Shown: in pieces, positions 11,171 through 24,816 of the stretch
Layout: the number at the start of each line of letters is the position of its first letter
Numbering within the stretch: position 1 is the stretch's first letter
Assembly (NCBI GenBank): GCA_016617855.1
Contig: JAECUM010001802.1
Coordinates: forward strand, 84,346-148,345
DNA: 64,000 bases
Direction of reading: 5' to 3'
Source: Megalonaias nervosa
Lineage: Eukaryota > Mollusca > Bivalvia > Unionida > Unionidae
The notes under the pieces: generated by a model
What the model was told of the DNA's origin: nothing
The model's input: only the letters and a program-made list of their open reading frames with translations
The model's database searches: none
Translations under genes and position numbers: made by a program

Positions 11171-12767
11171 GAGCACGTGTTATTGTGTGGAAACAGCGTA
11201 GAACAGACAAAAGGACATACAGATCGACATTGTCGTACACCATGCCTTATTGTGTCTTCATATCGACTTCATGCTCCCACTCAGAGGTAGGGATGGTAAA
11301 GTAAAAAAGCTCATGATTACTATTAATGCTACGTTCCTAACACAACGTGAGCCAGAGTAGTTATTACTGAAATAGGAATAAGGAAAACGAATAAATTATG
11401 TTTATCTGAAAAACTGATCACATTAGAATTGGCAATAATCTCTGCTACCTCACGAATCCAGCAATCCCAAAAAGATGAAAATTCTGCCTTCCCATCTGTA
11501 TAGCATATAGTTAAAGTGGAAATCCCCCACCTCCAAAAGAATGTTACCTCCACCAGCACCACCACCACCTTGCTGCCAATAGGTGGCTACCCATCGAACG
11601 TATACATGAACAACAACAATGATACTTGCATTTGGATGGGCCGGTATATGGGGAATAATAGCAATGTTAATAGGTAAGTATTCTTGGAGATAATAATTTA
11701 CTAAACGAACTCACTTTTTTCCATTGAATACATTTCCCTAATACATTTGCATTTGGAGAATGGTAATAATAAGAGGAGGAAATACATAAGAATACTACCT
11801 TGACCACAGCCAGCCTTCCAGGGAAGAATGACTGGATTTTCTATATGGAAGATGAATCACTCTGCAAAAAATGAAGGCAGCATAACTGATTGCTACGTAA
11901 CCTGTGACGACAGTACTCAGATATGGGGAAAAAAGTGATTTTTTTTTTATCCAGCAAAAAACCCCACAAAAATCCTGGCGAAAGAGCTGAACTTGCACCC
12001 AAGAGGAGACTGTGCAGACATCAGACCAGTGTGGTGGTCATCTGGACTGCAGCCTTCAAACCCATTTGAAGCTAGATTACACAGATACAAATGTGAGAAT
12101 GTTTACTGCTAATGGTAGCAACAAGTGTCTGTCGGATGAAAACGTTGTATTTGAACATCAGGCTTGCAGAATTTTGCTCTAATCACGTATTCTAAGATCT
12201 TCATGAAGAATGTGTAATCTTTTGAAACCTAAGTGCACCCACTTTAGTCACGATATTAGGACTGAAGGGTTATATAATATTTTCTGACCTGCTCATACGT
12301 TAACTGAATAGCAAAAATATCAAGGATGTAACCTTTGACCTTGACCCTAAGGATAAATATGGCAGGGTATTGAATTCATTTACAATGATTCTCATACATC
12401 CAAAGACACCAAATTGAATCAAAATCTATTGTTCTGAAATATTTGTTCAAGGTTGTACAAATCATAACAGATTAATCAGAATGCCAATATTTCATAAAAA
12501 TTTCTCCTGCAAAACTCAAGCAAAAACTACATATCAACATGACTGTCCATCGTGAAGGAGAATAAAAAAAGTTTACAAATTTTAAGATGTACATGCGATA
12601 ACCATGTCAGATGATAGATTAGCATTTATGTTCCTTTATGATCAACTACATAATACCAGAAGTGTTTTGGTGGAAATTTCATATCAATAAGACCATTGCT
12701 TTATTAGGAGTAGGATGGTGGTCATATTGTTTGTCAAATCTATATCTTTTTAACTGAGGACCTGCTT
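11170..12767. other. non-coding stretch, nothing recognised
   Basis: No reading frame with convincing composition and no RNA gene. It has a short run of T near 11938 and a 'ccaccagcaccaccaccacc' run near 11550. Confidence 0.4.
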
Positions 12768-12842
12768 CATTTTGTGGTGACTATATTGGAGGTCAGATTG
12801 GCATCATTTTGTGGTGACTATATTGGAGGTCAGATTGGCATC
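12768..12842. repeat. 36-bp direct duplication
   Basis: Two adjacent, essentially identical copies of a unit starting 'cattttgtggtgactatatt' at 12768 and 12804. This is a recent local duplication. Confidence 0.85.
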
Positions 12843-13019
12843 ATTCTCATCTAGAATCAACTACATATTGTAAGAATTAGCAGTAAAAGAGACTGTGAAT
12901 ATGATCACTAATGTCAAGAGATGTTGTGACAAGAAGACTTCTATAATGGAAGGCAGTTCGGCACTTTTTTCACTGAGGATGAAACTATATATCATTAGTT
13001 GGGAGTGGAAGATCGGGTC

Positions 13020-13292
13020 ATTCAGGTAATAATCATTAATTGAGAGTGATACATGTAACTGGAGTATTTGGCTCATGATCATTAATTGGGAGTGATAATT
13101 GGAGTGTTCGGCTTATGATCATTAATTGGGAATGATAATTAGAGTGTTCGGCTCATCATCATTAATTGGGAGTGGTCGGAGCATTCTTATCATCATCATT
13201 AATTGGGAGTGGTAAATCTGTCTATTCAGGTAAGCATTAATTGGGAGTGGTAGATCAGCGTGTTCAGATCATCATCATTAATTGGGGGTGCA
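13020..13292. repeat. tandem repeat, ~40-48-bp unit
   Basis: Seven units centred on 'atcattaattgggagtg' (about 13030, 13078, 13118, 13158, 13195, 13224 and 13272), linked by 'gtgttcggctcat'-like sequence. It directly precedes the large satellite. Confidence 0.75.
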
Positions 13293-15667
13293 TCTTCTCT
13301 AGAAGGGAAAGCTTGACCTCTTTTATGTGCTTTCAAAACAGGGATGCTTTTTCATCTGTGTTCGAAAGTCTTCTCATAAACTCTCTTGTGTTCCTTCAGG
13401 CAAATGGCTACACTTTTATACCCATCCTCAAGTCTCCTCTAATTTAAACACGGATTAACTTTCTTGTAAACGTTCAGAGAAAAGCTTAGATTTGTATCAA
13501 TTTCCTTATATATTCTTTAGGTCCGAAATCATAAAGTTTCATCTGTTCCTTTGAACAAAAGTCTTATTATCTGTGTACGAAGATCTGCTCTGAATGAAAA
13601 CATGATAAACTCTCCGTCGCATCTTCAGAAAAAAATTGCACTTTATTTCATGTCCTCTAGTTCTCTCTAGATGAAGAAGCATAAACTACCTTTCAGCCTT
13701 TGGACAAAAGTTTGCACTCTTATTCATGTTTCTGACATTTCTCAAGACGAAAAAGCATGAACTCTCTAATTTGCCTTACAACAAATTACAAAATGTGCAT
13801 TTTTATTCCAGTTCTCATGTCTTCGCTCGGTGAAAAAGCATGAACTCAATTGTATGCATTCATACAGAAGGTTTAATTTTATCCATGCCTTCACGTCGTC
13901 TCTAAGCAAAAAGCATAAACTCTTGTGTACCTTCAGTAAAGAGCCTTCTCTACACGAAAAAGTATTAACTCCTTTTTTATGCCTTCAGACAAAAGGATGC
14001 ACATTTATCCATCTCTCCATATCTTCTCTAGGTGAATGGCATAAACTCTCTTGCGTGCCTTCAGAATTTTATCCATGCCTTCAGGATTCCTCTTGTTTAA
14101 AGTGATGAGCTCTCTTGTTTGAGATCAGACAAAAGGCTACACTTCTATCCATGTTCTCATGTTTTCTCTAGGTGGAAAATTATAAGCACCCTTATGTGCC
14201 TTCAGGATAAAGATTGCACATTTAGCCATATCTTCATGGCTTCTCTAGCTGAAAGAGCATGAACTCTCTTGTGTGTCTTCAGGGAAAGGTTCTATATTTA
14301 TCGATATTTTCCAGTTGTTTTTAGAAGGAAAGCATGAACTCGCTTGGGCAAAAAGCTGCACGTTTATCTATGGTTTTTCTAGATGAAAAATCATTACCTC
14401 TCTTGTGTGCTTTCAGCCAAATGACTGCACTCTTATCCCTGTTTTCAAGTCTCCTCGGGTTTGAAAAGCACGAACACTTGCGTTCATTCAGAAAAATGCT
14501 TGCACTTTTATCCAAATCCTGTTGTCCTCAGGAGCTGAGAAATCGTAAACTCTTTTTTGTGACTTGGGACTAAATACCTCCCTTTTAACTATGTCGGCAA
14601 GTGGTCTTTAGGTGATTTCAGATAAAAGGCTGCGTTGCATTGCTTGCATCAAAGTCTTCTCTAAGTGTCAACTCTTGTGTTCTTTCAGACAAAAGGATGC
14701 ACTATATTAATATCTAGTTTTCTCTAGGTGAAAAAGCGTGAACTTACTTGTGTTCCGTCAGATAAAAGGCTGCACTTTATCCCTGGCGTCAGGTATTCTC
14801 TAGGTGAAAAAGCGTGAACTTACTTGTGTTCCGTCAGATAAAAGGCTGCACTTTATCCCTGGCGTCAGGTATTCTCTAGGTTAAAAAGCTGGAATTCTTC
14901 TTCTGTGCATTCTAACAAAAGGCACCACTTACACCAAACTTTAAACAAGTTCGCTTCCAGAACCTTCTAAGGTCATAATTTGAACTCAAATTCAAGTAAA
15001 TATCTTTACAAAAATGAAAGTCAAGTTGGCCCAAACTTCTAACCTCAATCACAGGCAAATTCAATCCCACAATACAAATTAAATAACAACATAACATTCC
15101 ACTTTCTTCCAAGGCTTCTGTAGGTAAGAACTCATAAACTCTCACGTAAGCCTTCGAACAAATGACTGGACTTTTCTTTATGTCCACAAGTCTTTTCTGG
15201 GTATAAAAGCATGATCTCTCCCGTGTGCTTTCACATAAAAGGTTGTATGTTTATCCTTTTACCACGTGCCTTCTGGTGGTAAAAAGTATTAACTGTCTGG
15301 TGTGCCACGAGGCAAAGGCTGCATTTGTATCCATAAAATCAAGTCTTATTTTTGTTAACAAACACGAGTTCTCTTCTGTGCCTTCAGATATAAATTGCAT
15401 TTTTCTAAGCCTTTAAGTTTGTATTAGATGGAAAGGCATGGGCTATCATTTGTGCCTTCAGACATTAGAGTATGCTTTTATTCATGTCTTCAAGTCTTCT
15501 CTAGGAGAAAAAGGATAATTTCTGTAGTGTGATTTCAGATTAAAGGCTACGATATTATCCATGTCGTGAAGTTTTCTCTAGGTAAAAAGGTACAAATTCT
15601 CTTGTGTACCTTGAGACCATAGGTTGCACATTCATCCATGTCTTCACGTCTTCTCAAGGTGAAAAAG

Positions 15668-15939
15668 CATTAACTCTCAGGGGCCCCGAGTGGCCGAGTG
15701 GTCTAATGCTCTCACCGTTACGGATCACTGCCATCTCACCTCTGTCTGCGTGAGTTCGAGTCTCAGGCTCCGCTAACATGGGCACGTGAGAAAGCCTGCC
15801 AGTAGCTCTCGTGGGTCGGTGGTTCTTCCCGGGGTTTTCCAGGGTTCTTCCTCCACCAATTATACTGGCCGCCATGTATAGCCTATCTTGTGCTGAAAAA
15901 TGGCGTTAAACCCTACAACAACAACAACATTAACTCTCA
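15668..15939 (+). mobile_element. tRNA-derived SINE (family B), copy 1
   Basis: The head resembles a class II tRNA (Leu/Ser-like): A box 'gtggccgagtggtctaa', B box 'gagttcgagtctc'. The body contains 'gtgggtcggtggttcttccc' and the element ends 'ggcgttaaaccctacaacaa' in a (CAA)n tail. A perfect 12-bp target duplication 'cattaactctca' is at 15668-15679 and 15928-15939. It is inserted in the 75-80-bp satellite. The second copy is at 24817-25083 on the other strand. Confidence 0.9.
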
Positions 15940-17513
15940 TACTTGCCTTCAAACAAAACCTTTTGCTTCTATCCATGTCCCCGTGTCTTTTCTCACGGTG
16001 AAACGGAATGCACTTCCTTGTGTGCCAGCAGACATATCGTTCAGCAAACATATCGTTGTAATTTTTCAATGTTTTCACGTCTTCTTTAGGTGGAAAAACA
16101 CGAACCATCTTGTTTGGGTTTGGACTCCATGTCTTGTCCAGGACGAAAAGCGTGAAAGATTTTGTTACTTCGGACCAAAGATTACACTTTTATTAATGTC
16201 TCTATGTCCTCTCTAGGTGAATGGATGTAATCCCTCTTGTGTTCTTTCAGAGAAGTGACTGTACTTTTATCTCTATTTTTATATCTCCATTACTTCAGAA
16301 AGAATGAACTTTCTTGTGTACCTTCGGACACAATCTTGCAATTGTATCGGTATCTTCATGTCTTCTGTATATGAGAAATCTCTTGTGTGCTCTGTGTCAA
16401 AATGCCGTTTTATCCAAAAGTCTTCACTGAATGAAAAAACAAACAAAACAACTCTATTGCGCCTTCAGACAAACGGCAGCACTTTTATCCATGTCTTCGT
16501 GTCTTGTCTTGGTGAAAAAGCATAAATTCTTGTTAGAGCCTTTAGACAAAATGTTGCACTTGTATCTGTGTCTTTAAATCTTCTCTTGGAGAAAAAGCAC
16601 GAACTCTCTTGTGTGTCTTCAGAGAAAGGCTGCAGTTTCCTGCATGCATCCAAGCCCTCTCTTAGTGACAAAGTGTCAACTCTCATATGTACCTTCAGAA
16701 AAAGGCTTTTCTGTTATTCAAGTCTTCAAGTTTTCTCTAGGTGAAAAAGCATAAACTATCTTGTGTTTCTTCAGACAGAAGAGCGTGCCTTTCTCTCTGT
16801 CGTCAAGTCTTCTCTGGGTCAAAAACCATTAACTCTCTGACAAAAGGATCCGCTTTATCCCATGTCTCCAAGTCTTCTCTATGTCTAAGTCTCCAAGTTC
16901 TCTGTCGGAGGAAAAGCATGAAGTATTTAGTGTGACCTTACACAAATGATGGACATTTCATCACTGTCTTCAAGTCTCCACTCGTTTGTTAAACGTGAAA
17001 TCCCTTGTGTACCTTCAGAAAAAACATTGCACTTTTATCCACGTCCTCTTGTCTTATGTAGGTGAGAAGGCATATACTCTCATGGATGCCATGAAACAAA
17101 AGGCCGCATTTTGTTTATGAAGAAGGATAAACAAAATATTGCAATTTAATTCATGTCTTCGCATCTTGTCAAGGCGAAAAAGCTTAAGTTCTCTTTTGAG
17201 CCTTGAGACAAAAGGTTACACTTTTATATCATGTCTTCTCAAGGTGAAAAGCATGACGTTTCTTGTGTGCCTTCGTAGAAAAGGCTGAAGTGTATTCAAA
17301 AAGTGCCTGAAATAAGCTTCACTTTCATGCTTATCTTCAAGTCGTATCTGTGCGAAAAAGTATGAACTCTTTTCGTGCACTCGGACAAAGAGTTGCACGT
17401 TTATGCATGTCTCCAAGTCTTCCCATCTCGCTTGACTGCACTTTTATCGCTGCCTTCAAGTATCTTATGGTTTAAAGAGCATAAACTCTCGTGTATATCT
17501 TCACACAAAACCT

Positions 17514-17945
17514 TGCACTTCTATTCATGTCCTTGTGTCTTTGTGGGCAAGAAATCATAAACTCTCGTGTATACCTTAAGACAAATGCTAGCACTTCTAT
17601 TCATGTCCTTGTGTCTTTGTGGGCAAGAAATCATAAACTCTCGTGTATACCTTAAGACAAATGCTAGCACTTCTATTCATGTCCTTGTGTCTTTGTGGGT
17701 AAGAAATCATAAACTCTCGTGTATACCTTCACACAAATGCTAGCACTTCTATTTATGTCCTTGTGTCTTTGTGGGTAAGAAATCATAAACTCTCGTGTAT
17801 ACCTTCACACAAAAGCTTGCACTTCTATCCATGTCCTTGTGTCTTTTGTGGGTAAGAAATCATAAACTCTCGTGTATACCTTCACACAAAAGCTTGCACT
17901 TCTATTCATGTCCTTGTGTCTTTTGTGGGTAAGAAATCATAAACT
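17514..17945. repeat. recently homogenised block inside the satellite (~76-bp unit)
   Basis: Six nearly identical units containing 'ttcatgtccttgtgtctttg' and 'tgggcaagaaatcataaact' with a 76-78-bp period. The rest of the satellite is strongly diverged, so this block marks a young local amplification. Confidence 0.9.
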
Positions 17946-19029
17946 CTCATCTGTGCTTTGGGGCAAAAATCTGCACTTTTTTTATCTAGCTCCGCAAGTC
18001 TTGATTAGGAGAAAAATCATGAAGTTTCTTGTGTGACTTCAGATAAAAGGTTGCACTTTAATCCGTGTCTTCAAATCTCTTTTAGTTTAAAAACCATGAA
18101 GTCTTTTGTGTACCTATAGACAAAAGCTTGTATCTTTTATCAATGTCCTTGTGTCTTCTGAAGGTGAAAAATCACAAACTCCCGTATGCCTGGGGCAAGG
18201 TTTCTCAGGCACCCCCAAACCCCCCCAAACCCCAAAACGCTTATTTGCCCCTTCAGACAAAGGCTACACTCTCATCCATACCCAATGTATTTTCTTTGTG
18301 AAAAGGACAAATTCTCGTTGGGGGATTTAGACAAATTTTGCGATTTTATTATGTCTTCGTGTGACAAAACACGAACTCTCATGTGAACCTTCAGACAAAA
18401 GGCTACAGTTTAGTATATGACTCCAAGTCTTCTCCATGCAAAAGAGAGGCCACTCTTTTGCGAACATTCTGACAAAAGGTTGCGCTTTTGTTTATGTCTC
18501 CAAGCCTTCTCTAGGAGGAAAAGAGTGAACTCTTTAGCGTGTCTTCCATAAAAAGGCTCCATTTTTATTCATGTCTCCAAGTCTTCTCTGGGTGAAATTG
18601 TATATAATATTTTGTGTACCTTCAGACAAAAAGTTGCACTTTTGCCAATGTCTGCATGTGTTCTCTAGGTGAAAAAGCATGAGCTGTTTTGTGAGTCTTC
18701 ATGCAAAAGTCTGCATTTTAGTACATGTATTCAAATCTTCTTTAAGTAAAACATGAACTCTCCTGTGTGTCTTTTGTGAAGAGATTGTCCTTTTATCAAA
18801 TAGTGCGTAGACCCCTTCTGTTTCGAGGTCCCGATTTCCCCGACAGAAAATACGTTCACGTAACATCACGAAGAACATGATGATGCCATTATCATCATCA
18901 CCAGATCCCTGGAATATAATTATTATTATGAGAAAGGTGATCAAGGATTTAAAATTCGGGAGTAACACATTCACAGCGTAGAGAGATGTCAATGTTGTTT
19001 AGCATCTAATCCCTGCCTTCCCGAAAGAC

Positions 19030-20720
19030 AAGAACGAATCCGTTGCTCGGCTTGCCAGCGAACCTTTGCCAGTCCTACGTGTTACCAAGAGCATCGCATG
19101 ACACGTGGTTCACATCAGAAAAGTGCTTGCCCCCAGAGAGCTCGTTTGTCACCAAATCGTGGACTTGGAACATGACTGCTACATCAAAAAGTACAAATCG
19201 AGACAGGTGGATGAAAAAGAAAGATTTTCATCTTTTTAGATTTCGAATGTATGCAAGAGACTGGCATTCATATTCCTAATTTCTGCGTGGCTCATCAAGC
19301 GTGCGCCAAGTGCAGCAAAGAACCTATCTTTGTTCATTGCCACCACTGTAGCAAGATTCCAGGAGGACGTGAAAACTTTCGAGGACCTTAAACACTTTCC
19401 CGATTTCGTCCAATGGATCTTGTACGCTATCGACGATACGTGGAGCCAAGAGGACATCGAAAGTTACTGCGACTATCATCGTTTTACTACAGTAATGGCT
19501 CACAATTTCTCTGGATACGATGGACAATTTCTTCTGAAATACTATTTAGAACAAGGCACCGAATGTCCTAAAATCACCATGAACGGAGCCAAACTCATCT
19601 ATATACAAGTGGGAAAAGTACAGTTTAAGGATTTCGTGAGTTTTTTGTCCATGCCTTTTAGTCTAACACCTAAAACGTCTGGAATGACAAAAATGGTCAA
19701 AGTGTTTGTCCACACCTTTTCAATACTGAAGCCAATAAACATGCAGTCCTACCGCATTTGCCTGACACACTTTTACGACCCAGACAATAACAACGAGAAG
19801 CTTTCTATGCTTTGTACCGCTCTCACGCTTTGGACCCCATCGATTTTCAGGAAGAAACGATCTGATGTGGACATTTTAAGGCGTTGTTGTGGAAACTTTC
19901 GACAACTGTTGATAGAGCACGGAGAGATCGATCCTTTGAAGGAAGCCTGTACCATTGCCAAAGCGTCTCCTTAGTGTATCGCAACCGATTCATGCCCGAG
20001 AGCGCCTTAGCTGTCAAACACCCTCAAATTTCTGAGTTATCAAACATTGATGCGCTACCAAAGCTGTGTGCTAGTTACGTTACTTGTGCGAAAAGGAAGA
20101 CAAATGGCTGCAACATGCCAGAAACGAAGGAGATGGAAAGACCATTGAAAAATATTCAGTGGATGGCTGGACTTAGAAGACCCCAAGATCATGTACTTAT
20201 TTAATGGATGCTTATTTAACGGTTGACCTACCTATTACCCTCAAGGGCACATGAAAAACGAATTATTAGACCGCACCAAAGAAGATTTGTATGAGAAAGC
20301 TTACCAAAGACACCTAAAGATAGATCAAAAAGGATGAGAAGTGATTCAAATGTGGGAGCATGACTACGATCGACGTTTGAAAACCGAACCTGAGTTTAAG
20401 CGAGTCGTGAAAAGTTAAAACGTGGTGGATAAACTAGACCCACGCAACAGTTTATATAGCGGACGAACGAATGCCACATGCTTGCTGTACAACGCCGACA
20501 AGAAGGAAAGATATGAAATCAAATACATGGACGTGTGTTCGCTATATCCTTGGGTGTGTAAATAGTGTTGCTTTCCAATTGGACACCCCCAAAAAAGCTC
20601 CGGATTATCAACCAGACCTTCTCGCAGGTTGCAATCTATAATTAAAATTATTTCCCACGATCCTTTAGGCTCTGCCCTATCAGACCTGCTTGTTGAATCA
20701 GACAATCTAAACTCATGTCA
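19030..20720 (+). pseudogene. Polinton-type DNA polymerase B fragment A (zinc-binding region, exonuclease domain, palm motif A), broken
   Basis: A decayed protein-primed type B DNA polymerase of the kind encoded by Polinton/Maverick elements and their viral relatives. Landmarks in order: a Cys/His cluster (CSACQRTF..., about 19045-19110), exonuclease motif I LDFE (about 19236-19247, in a different frame from what follows), exonuclease motif II HNFSGYDGQF (about 19501), exonuclease motif III RSDVDILRR (about 19860) and palm motif A DVCSLYP (about 20530). The longest uninterrupted frame is 19330-19974. Several frameshifts and stops separate the landmarks, so no functional product is possible. 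The polymerase C-terminal half (motifs B and C) is missing; similarity fades near 20720. No terminal repeats were seen around it. It lies between the 75-80-bp satellite and a 32-bp minisatellite. Confidence 0.8.
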
Positions 20721-20908
20721 ACCGCCTGTGATTTCGAATTGGCTCTGGAATCATAAGCATCACTTCATCTCAGTTCGTATCAATCATTCATCATCGTATA
20801 GGCTCTAGACTCTAGTTAGACCTATACTCGTTGGATTACTACTTTAAGAACAGTAATTCCCTTATGGCAAAGCTGTGCTCCATCATTTACCATTTTGGTT
20901 ATCAAGAC

Positions 20909-21516
20909 AGATCTTGCAGGATCCGATAGATGTTGAAGATAGATCTTGCAGGATCTGACAGAGGTTGAAGATAGATCTTGCAGGATCCGACAGAGGTTGA
21001 AGATAGATCTTGCAAGATCCGACAGAGGTTGAAGATAGATCTTGCAGGATCCGACAGAGGTTGAAGATAGATCTTGCAGGATCCGACAGAGGTTGAAGAT
21101 AGATCTTGCAGGATCCGATAGATGTTAAAGATAGATCTTGCAGGATCCGATAGATGTTAAAGATAGATCTTGCAGGATCCGATAGATTTTGAAGATAGAT
21201 CTTGCAGGATCTGACAGAGGTTGAAGATAGATCTTGCAGGATCCGACAGAGGTTGAAGATAGATCTTGCAAGATCCGACAGAGGTTGAAGATAGATCTTG
21301 CAGGATCCGACAGAGGTTGAAGATAGATCTTGCAGGATCCAATAGATGTTGAAGATAGATCTTGCAGGATCCGACAGAGGTTGAAGATAGATCTTGCAGG
21401 ATCCGATAGAGGTTGAAGATAGATCTTGCAGGATCCGATAGATGTTGAAGATAGATCTTGCAGGATCCGATAGATGTTGAAGATATATCTTGCAGGATCC
21501 GATAGATTTTGAGGAC
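20909..21516. repeat. minisatellite, 32-bp unit, 19 copies
   Basis: Unit 'agatcttgcaggatccgaca' followed by 'gaggttgaagat'. Most units carry both AGATCT and GGATCC hexamers 10 bp apart, so two GATC palindromes recur every 32 bp. Variation (cgatagatg / cgacagagg) is distributed in blocks. It starts about 190 bp after polymerase fragment A. Confidence 0.95.
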
Positions 21517-24362
21517 TCTACCTCAACTTGATGCAGCCCACCAAACAGTTATGAGAAGGTGAGTGGTCATTGTTATTAAATTTATGTTTATAAAGGAGTA
21601 AATTGCAGATATTTGGGTTTTCATAAGTTAAGTGAGGTATACGGGTTCATTACTTCATTATATCTGTAAAATCATCACATCTTCATGTACACACAACTAA
21701 AAGATATTTTCCTCGTCAACGAAATCCAACACTGATAGGAAGTTTGTCATAATTGGGTTCAATTAAGAAGTGAAAAATGGTTACTCAACACCAAATTTTA
21801 TTTAAGTTAAAAATTATTAAAAACTGTTGCAAAACAGACCCACACACAGTTCTAAAAATAAATTAGAATACTACGTTTACATATGATAGACTTCATCATG
21901 TGGCAAATATATCTTTGCATAGCTAAATTGAGCTCACACAAATTCAACTAACATCCATAAATAAAGTAATTTTGAAACCAGAATTATTGATGCAACATTT
22001 CTATGAAGTATTCTATACACTCAAATACAATCAATTCAATATAAGCTTGCCATGTGGAATAAACTTTGAAAGTTTATATTCTCTAAATGGGAATGATGAA
22101 GTTTAATGCAATTATTTACATAAATTCTCTAACCTTGCTATTTTAAATCTTAAACAGCAAAAATACATAAATTCAACTCCATGACCAGATTAGTTGAACA
22201 AACTGAAGTATTATTCAAATAGTTTGTCAAAAATCGATCAAAATATTGCTGATTACTCTTAAGTGTCACAGTCTCTATATAGAGTAAGTTAGGTTCTCCA
22301 AAAGAAATAGTTTATTGTTTAGCACCAGTCTGAGTAAACATATCTATATTTTATAATTAAGTTAGATAAATTAAATGCTTTGCCCAAGAAAAATACAATA
22401 TTTTCTTCTTGGAAATCATCATGGCAGAAAATTCATTAGGTGTAAGGATTATATCTACTAGCTCTCAAATCCATTGCATGCAGCAACATTAGTACAAAAA
22501 ACTTCATCTCATTCAAGTTCATTCTCCATTGCCAACGTACAGCAGTAATTACTGACAATTATGGGTTACAAGTTTATCATTTCCACTGAATGTATTACAT
22601 CCAACTTCACTGAGTAATTTAGAAAAACTGACATCTATTCATGAAATAGGCTGACTGTGCTGTGAATTCATAGTAAAAGGTACATGTAACTATGTGGTAA
22701 TTTGCAGCAAGGATTAGATGTATGAAGATATTGCTATGCAGCAATGTGGTAAAATTTGAATGGGAGTATTTAAAGCTGCACTCTGCAGTGTGTTCAATTT
22801 ATGAATTAAACATATATTGCATGTTAAAAATAGTAGAAACATTTTTAAACTAAGCAATGCGGTATTTTGCTTTCAATTGACAAGATCAAATTTGACATTT
22901 CCTTAGATAAACTTTTGTTGGACATTGTGAATTTATTATTTTAATAATTCAGTCAAAGTTAAATAAGAAAAATGGCATTCTAGCATTGACCCTCAAAAAT
23001 AGTAAAAACCATTTTATCATTACTGTTCATCAGATGGTGAGGAAAATGTTTATAGTACTGTTGTAGGTCATGAGCCTGGACACATTTTTAGAATTAGCAA
23101 CTGACTTGGATTCCAAAATAATTAATAAAACTGGGCCAAAATTTATTCTGGAGATTACCAGCTTACCTAAAAGAGTGCAATTTTTAAACCCAAAGACTAC
23201 AAAGTTTTTCCCTAAAAATCTTTTCTGAAAAATTCCTATTATTAGTTACAAAATAATTTCCATCTAATATCTGATAATGATGTAAAATTCGTCCCTCAAC
23301 TCTCTCAACTATTTCATATAACTACAGACAGCCACTAATGGTCACAAATTAAAGATGAAAAATTTTGCAAATTCTGAAATGTTATTTTATGAACCACTAA
23401 AATTTACCTACATAATGTTAAACTATGTCTATGCTTCCTTAAATGTAATAAAATAACGTTATGTAAATTAAAGCAGAAAATGTGGCTCATTTTGAAAATG
23501 TATGCTGACTTTTATTTTGAAAACTCCATATTCATGAATCTGGAAATTCAATCCAATTTACCAATAGACAATACCAATCACACATCAGTAGGTCAACGCT
23601 ATTAAAATGCTCACATACTTTGATCATGTTTACATATAGACATGTAATTGATATTTGATACCATAGTTTATGTAATTTGTCATACCCTTTTTTTTCCACA
23701 CCGTTGATGATAACAATCCTCATATGTCTGTACATACAATTTGTGGAAAGATCAGAATTTGTATTTTTGAAAAGTTCTAATTCATGCACATTAAGTACAG
23801 AATTATAAGGCTGACATATTTAAGAATTAAACAGTATGTACAAGAATTGTAAAACAAAACAAAAAGAAAGAAAAAAAACAAAATCCAGCAGAAGAAATAT
23901 AATGTTACTGAAAATCTTTTATACTTCACTTATTACATAATATTTTTTTTATTTATTTCAATAATTTCTTGTGGTGAACAATGTACATCTTTCCAAACAA
24001 AAGTACATGTTACTGAAATTAATAAAAACTTTGATGTTTTGTACACCTAAATCATTAGCTATCGATCTTTCCAATCAAATGAAAATAATACACATAATAA
24101 TTATAATACACAAAATAATACACAAGCTGAATTTGAAATAAGAGCTGAGAAATGTTTGCAGCAAATCATGTTATCCATTTGGCAACTTGTACTGCAAATT
24201 ATAACGAATAATCCCCATCATTATAAGCATGTCAGGGTCTGTACATGTAAAATTGATTCTGTACATATGTTTTGTCTCATATAAATCAAAACCATTGTCA
24301 TGACCCAATGATGTAACTTGACTATGTATCAGAAATGTTCTATTTGATGGGTGGTTTTTAAA
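21517..24362. other. long AT-rich non-coding stretch, nothing recognised
   Basis: About 2.8 kb with no credible exon on either strand and no repeats I could recognise. Poly-A-like runs occur near 23855. It could be intergenic DNA between the two convergent calpain genes. Confidence 0.45.
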
Positions 24363-24505
24363 TATAAATACATAAAGCTTATGTAAATATAAATACATAA
24401 AGCTTATGTAAATATAAATACATAAAACTTATGTAAATATAAATACATAAATGTAAATATAAATACATAAAGCTTATGTAATTATAAATACATCATGCTT
24501 ATGTA
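24363..24505. repeat. tandem repeat, ~24-bp unit, six copies
   Basis: Repeats of 'aatataaatacataaagctt' plus 'atgta'. One unit is shortened. Confidence 0.85.
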
Positions 24506-24816
24506 AATTCATTCATGTCACATCTGTAACCTCAAGGTTCTCATATTTGTAAACTCTAATGGCTATAAACAAATGTAAACATGCATCTACAGCGCACACC
24601 CTTCTATTCTGTATTTTTTCTCTGGCCAACTCTTCAGGTAAAGAACATTGTTTACCCATCAATATACTTATTTCAATAAGTATTTTAGACATGCAGTATT
24701 TTGTACATTTGAGATCAATATTTTTTTTTAAATGAGGTACACTTAAACTAATATGTATGTAATTTGTAATGTGTATGCAAAGTGCTACTTTTGGAAGTTT
24801 TATAACAGCTAAATTA

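Larger units (their letters stand above)
13295..18800. repeat. large degenerate satellite, 75-80-bp unit, about 70 copies
   Basis: About 5.5 kb in which motifs such as 'ctcttgtgtgccttcagaca', 'aaaggctgcacttttatcca' and 'tctctaggtgaaaaagcatg' recur every 75-80 bp with heavy divergence. Spacing measured from the ccttcag motif: 13391, 13471, 13545, 13619, 13698. Local homogenised patches exist (14716-14880 and 17514-17945). Short frames give peptides of the DKSATFCLKA/FSPREDLKTWIK type on the - strand, but indels break every frame within a few units. A SINE-B is inserted at 15680. Confidence 0.85.

Noticed and set aside
15680..15775. tRNA gene (Leu/Ser-like)
   Set aside because: The A and B boxes belong to a SINE with a 12-bp target duplication and a (CAA)n tail; it is not a free-standing tRNA gene.
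13295..18800. Possible decayed zinc-finger gene array (28-residue C2H2 units would be 84 bp)
   Set aside because: The unit is 75-80 bp, not 84, and no consistent Cys-x2-Cys...His-x3-His pattern appears in any frame.
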